9,110 bases of DNA from assembly GCA_002477505.1 (NCBI GenBank), contig DLQB01000028.1, positions 1 through 9,110 of the forward strand, written 5' to 3'. Shown here piece by piece: positions 6,014-9,110 of this stretch. Source of the stretch: Flavobacteriales bacterium UBA7443 (lineage in GTDB: Bacteria > Bacteroidota > Bacteroidia > Flavobacteriales_D > Sanyastnellaceae). Position 1 is the stretch's first letter. The number at the start of each line of letters is the position of its first letter. The position numbers were made by a program, and so were the translations under genes. A model generated the notes under the pieces. The model made no database searches. It saw only the letters and a list, made by a program, of their open reading frames with translations, and was not told the origin of the DNA.

Positions 6014-6787
6014 TTAAGGCTGCAGTAAATCCTGCACTTGCTCGTGAAATGTGTCTACCCACATGCTGTACTGTAAGGCGGATGGGTGGAGCCCATCTTC
6101 GGCGACAAGCCCTTCAACTTCGGGCCATTGTTGGGAAATGGTCGTGATGTTAAAATACGCCACGCCGTACGATTCGGTGATCGCCTTGCATGAAGCATTG
6201 AAGCCTTCAAGTTCGGTGCTGATTTGCTCTTGATTATTCACTCCGAAAGGAGTGTATCCGTAATCGGGGATGGAGACGACAAAAACACGCCCTTCGCGCT
6301 CGCCGGCCGCAGATATGGCGCGCTGCAATAAGTCTTCATATTCGACTTCATATTGCTCGAGTTCAGCGCCTTGGTATTGGTTGTTGACCCCAATCAACAA
6401 ACTCACCAGATCCCATGATTCATCTTCATAGCTAGAATTGGAGAGTGCTTGACTCAGATTACTTGTTGTCCAACCGGTGGTGGCCAGAATGGTTGCGTCA
6501 TCGAAGCTTTCGTCGTTCCACGCAGCTTCCAATTTCGCCTGAAGTTGATTGGGCCATCGTTCGGATGGAGCGACAGATTCACCAATGGTGTAGGAATCAC
6601 CCAAGGCCAAATAGCGCCATGTGGCTCCATTGACTGGACCTGCAAGGGAGGTGGACTCATCGGGTAGTTCAGTCGCATCATCCGGAGCTTTGCAACCGCC
6701 CCACGTCATTAGAATGATCGGTAGCAGCAATAGCCGGCTTGTTTGCTTGAATGGTGAGCGAAAGGCTCGCTGCACCTGTACGGCCAT
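6014..6787 (-). CDS. SGNH/GDSL-family esterase, putative lipoprotein
   Basis: From the ATG at 6787 this encodes 257 residues. A signal sequence (RSPFK, then LLLLPIILMTW) ends in GGC with C32 as a likely lipidation site, followed by an acidic linker. The SGNH hydrolase blocks follow: block I ALGDSYTIGE with nucleophile S65, block II Gly in TTGWTT (G105), block III IGVNN (132-136) and block V DGLHPS with D231 and H234. This is a complete catalytic set for a serine esterase or lipase, acting at the envelope on an unknown ester substrate (lipid, acetylated glycan or similar). The frame stays open to an ATG at 7045 and another at 6832. The longest form would overlap the metallopeptidase gene on the other strand and bury the signal peptide, so 6787 is preferred. 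It is convergent with the GIN lipoprotein (6-base gap) and divergent from the metallopeptidase. Confidence 0.88.
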   Translation of the reverse strand: MAVQVQRAFRSPFKQTSRLLLLPIILMTWGGCKAPDDATELPDESTSLAGPVNGATWRYLALGDSYTIGESVAPSERWPNQLQAKLEAAWNDESFDDATILATTGWTTSNLSQALSNSSYEDESWDLVSLLIGVNNQYQGAELEQYEVEYEDLLQRAISAAGEREGRVFVVSIPDYGYTPFGVNNQEQISTELEGFNASCKAITESYGVAYFNITTISQQWPEVEGLVAEDGLHPSALQYSMWVDTFHEQVQDLLQP

Positions 6788-6838
6788 CGCGGAACAAAAA
6801 GGAAGTGCAAAAGGCTGTGGAGATTGTGGCATGTGGTG

Positions 6839-6846
6839 TAAATTCG
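6839..6846 (+). promoter_or_regulatory. Possible -7 element upstream of the M1 peptidase
   Basis: TAAATTCG lies 18 bases before the metallopeptidase ATG and matches five of the six fixed positions of the Bacteroidota -7 consensus TAnnTTTG. A TTG at 6824-6826 is too close to be a normal -33 partner. The position fits a short leader, but this is a weak motif-only call. Confidence 0.25.
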
Positions 6847-6864
6847 TTGCCTTAGCAAGTAAGC

Positions 6865-9110
6865 ATGAAAAGAAATCGTTTTCAACCGTTGATCGCAACT
6901 TTATTGTTGCTCGGAGCAGGAATGGGGGTGTCATTGGCGCAGCAGACCTTGGAGGATGTTCCCTCTCAAACCAATGACAATAAGTTTCGGCAGTTGGGCC
7001 AGGAATTGCCCACCCCCAATGTTTATCGGACCGCCTCTGGTGCACCGGGCCATGAATATTGGCAGCAACAAGCCGATTACAACATCCAAGTCACCTTGGA
7101 CGATGTGAATCAACGCATTGATGGCGAAGAACGCATTCTTTACGTCAACAACAGCCCAGACGAATTGCGCTACATCTGGATGCAACTGGATCAAAATGTA
7201 CGTGCCTTGGATAGCGATAGCTACAAAATCCGTGAATCCAATCTGGGCAACCGGGAAGGTTTTGGCAAGGTCATGGGATTGGAACCCACGTTTGACGGTG
7301 GATTCAAGATTGAATACGTGGGTGACGAGACTGGACGTCCCTTGCCGTATACGATCAACAACACGATGATGCGAATTGATTTGCCCTCACCCATCAAGCC
7401 AGGGGGCAACTTTGTTTTTGACATCGCTTGGTTTTACAACATCAATGACCGCATGAAAGACGGCGGCCGGAGCGGCTATGAATACTTCGAAGAAGAAGAT
7501 AATTACATCTACACCATCGCGCAGTTTTTTCCGCGCATGGTGGTTTATGCCGACAACGAAGGATGGCAGAACAAGCAGTTTTTAGGGAGCGGTGAGTTCA
7601 CGTTGAATTTTGGAGATTACCATGTGGAAATCACCGTGCCCGAAGATCACGTGGTAGCTTCTACCGGAGTGCTGCAGAACGCGAAGACGGTATTGAATTC
7701 TACCCAGCGTAAACGGTTTCAACAGGCGAAGAGTACATATGACCAGCCGGTGATGATTGTCACAGAAGAAGAAGCCCGGGAAAACGAGAAGACCAAGGCT
7801 TCAGGAATGAAGACATGGATTTTTGATGCAAAGAATGTGCGTGATTTTGGATGGGCATCAAGTCGAAAATTCATTTGGGATGCCATGGCTGTGAAGGTGG
7901 GCGGCGCTTCCCCATTGGCAATGAGCTACTATCCAAAGGAGGGAAATCCACTCTGGGAACAATTCTCGACAAAAGCAGTGGCGCAGACCTTGAAGACTTA
8001 TTCTGACTTTACAGTAGACTATCCATATCCCGTAGCGATTTCTGTGCACACCAAATGGATCGGTATGGAGTATCCCATGATTTGTTTCAATGGCGGACGT
8101 CCTGAGTCAGATGGCACGTATACGGAACGAACAAAGATTGGAATGATCAGCGTCATCATCCACGAAGTAGGCCATAATTTCTTCCCGATGATCATCAATT
8201 CCGATGAGCGGCAGTGGACCTGGATGGATGAAGGGTTGAACACCTTCGTGCAGTACCTCACTGAAAAAGAGTTTGATCGAAATTACCCAACGCGCAGGGG
8301 ACGTGCGCGCGACATTCGCAATTACATGGGGGGAGACAAATCGAGAATCAGTCCGATCATGACCAACTCGGAGTCCATTTACCAGTTTGGCAACAATGCC
8401 TATGGCAAGCCGGCTACCGCATTGAACATACTTCGGGAAACGGTCATGGGACGTGATTTATTCGATTATGCATTCAAGGAATATTCGCGGCGCTGGGCAT
8501 TCAAACATCCCTCGCCAGCAGATTTCTTCCGTACCATGGAAGACGCTTCCGGTGTAGATCTGGATTGGTTCTGGCGCGGCTGGTTTTACACGACCGACCA
8601 CGTGGATATCGCTATGGACGAAGTGAAATGGTATCAAATTGACACCCAAGACCCGGAAATTGAAGCAGCTTTTGAGCGAAAACAAGACGATGCAGCGCCT
8701 GCAGATGTCTCTTTGATGCGTGACGTTGATTTCATTCCGCGCACGTACATCGAAGAAGACGTCTCATTGAATGACTTTTACACGACAACCGATCCTTACA
8801 TGGTGCTCGAGTTGGACAAGGTAGAATACACGGAAGCGATGGAACGGTTGTCTGTGGAGGAACGGGCCATGCTCGCAAGTGGTAAGAATTTCTATGAAAT
8901 CACGTTCCGAAACGAGGGAGGATTGGTTATGCCATTGATTGTGCAATTTGAGTACGAAGATGGTCGAAATGAAATTCGACGCATCCCCGCTGAAATTTGG
9001 AAAATGAGTGAACCTACCGTCACGAAAGTGTTTGTGACGGATGCACCGGTAACACAGATCACTTTGGATCCGATGTTGGAGACGGCGGATGTGGATATGT
9101 CGGACAACTA
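6865..9110 (+). CDS. Exported M1-family zinc metallopeptidase, 3' end cut by window
   Basis: The frame is open from the ATG at 6865 to the right edge (748 codons). It begins with a signal peptide (KRNR, hydrophobic core, cleavage near SLAQQ, residue 25-26). An N-terminal beta-domain (about 65-300) precedes the M1 catalytic domain. The substrate-binding motif reads GMEYP (400-404) where classical aminopeptidases have GAMEN. The zinc site HEVGH (433-437) is followed by E456 in WMDEG, giving the HExxH-x18-E spacing. Y513 in NAYGKPAT is a candidate for the transition-state tyrosine. It probably cleaves peptides in the periplasm or outside the cell, perhaps as an aminopeptidase for nutrient uptake. 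GMEYP is, as I recall, normal for the Bacteroidota branch and is not a defect. The last two bases, TA, could begin a stop or a Tyr codon; relatives I recall continue a few residues after a similar ETADVD...N end, so the gene is probably almost complete. Confidence 0.93.
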   Translation, partial: MKRNRFQPLIATLLLLGAGMGVSLAQQTLEDVPSQTNDNKFRQLGQELPTPNVYRTASGAPGHEYWQQQADYNIQVTLDDVNQRIDGEERILYVNNSPDELRYIWMQLDQNVRALDSDSYKIRESNLGNREGFGKVMGLEPTFDGGFKIEYVGDETGRPLPYTINNTMMRIDLPSPIKPGGNFVFDIAWFYNINDRMKDGGRSGYEYFEEEDNYIYTIAQFFPRMVVYADNEGWQNKQFLGSGEFTLNFGDYHVEITVPEDHVVASTGVLQNAKTVLNSTQRKRFQQAKSTYDQPVMIVTEEEARENEKTKASGMKTWIFDAKNVRDFGWASSRKFIWDAMAVKVGGASPLAMSYYPKEGNPLWEQFSTKAVAQTLKTYSDFTVDYPYPVAISVHTKWIGMEYPMICFNGGRPESDGTYTERTKIGMISVIIHEVGHNFFPMIINSDERQWTWMDEGLNTFVQYLTEKEFDRNYPTRRGRARDIRNYMGGDKSRISPIMTNSESIYQFGNNAYGKPATALNILRETVMGRDLFDYAFKEYSRRWAFKHPSPADFFRTMEDASGVDLDWFWRGWFYTTDHVDIAMDEVKWYQIDTQDPEIEAAFERKQDDAAPADVSLMRDVDFIPRTYIEEDVSLNDFYTTTDPYMVLELDKVEYTEAMERLSVEERAMLASGKNFYEITFRNEGGLVMPLIVQFEYEDGRNEIRRIPAEIWKMSEPTVTKVFVTDAPVTQITLDPMLETADVDMSDN

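Noticed and set aside
6788..7045. Longer SGNH esterase starting at 7045 or 6832
   Set aside because: The 7045 start overlaps the well supported metallopeptidase gene, and both extensions put a long tail before the lipoprotein signal; the ATG at 6787 gives a normal signal length.
9109..9110. Terminal TA read as the stop codon of the M1 peptidase
   Set aside because: The third base is outside the window; TA could equally start Tyr, which fits relatives that continue a few residues, so no stop is claimed.

Overview
The window looks like ordinary chromosome from a Bacteroidota bacterium, most likely a marine Flavobacteriales (Cryomorphaceae/Crocinitomicaceae/Schleiferiaceae type). The evidence is the protein families: a Bacteroidota-style secreted beta-helix protein with 'DDGSC' cysteine repeats and a dockerin-like tail, a long PagL-like acyloxyacyl hydrolase, a GIN-domain (DUF2807) lipoprotein, and a Bacteroidota-type M1 metallopeptidase. 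Shine-Dalgarno signals are weak or absent before the genes, as is usual in this phylum. I see no transposase, phage gene, CRISPR array, tRNA or rRNA.

Layout, left to right. (1) 2-811 (+) is the 3' part of an ApbE-type FAD:protein FMN transferase whose start lies outside the window. (2) 839-1039 (-) is a 66-residue, four-cysteine, single-helix membrane protein that converges on apbE across a shared inverted repeat; it resembles the Na+-NQR maturation factor NqrM. (3) 1135-2943 (+) is a large secreted repeat protein. (4) 2944-3250 is a gene-poor interval with two inverted repeats. (5) 3251-4390 (-) is a PagL-like outer-membrane protein, divergent from (6) mazG at 4423-5232 (+), with only 32 bases between their start codons. 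(7) 5237-6007 (+) is a GIN-domain lipoprotein four bases after mazG. (8) 6014-6787 (-) is an SGNH/GDSL esterase lipoprotein, convergent with the GIN gene. (9) 6865-9110 (+) is an exported M1 zinc metallopeptidase that runs off the right edge, probably only a few codons before its end.

Functionally, the left end suggests flavinylation and maturation of a respiratory complex: ApbE attaches FMN to NqrC/NqrB or RnfG-type subunits, and the four-Cys protein may help metal-centre assembly. The rest is mostly cell-envelope and secreted protein genes, with the housekeeping nucleotide-pool enzyme MazG among them. No new multi-gene system is evident. The points most worth a second look are the NqrM-like protein beside apbE, the PagL-like protein with Asn in place of the usual catalytic Glu, and the composite C-terminus of the secreted protein.
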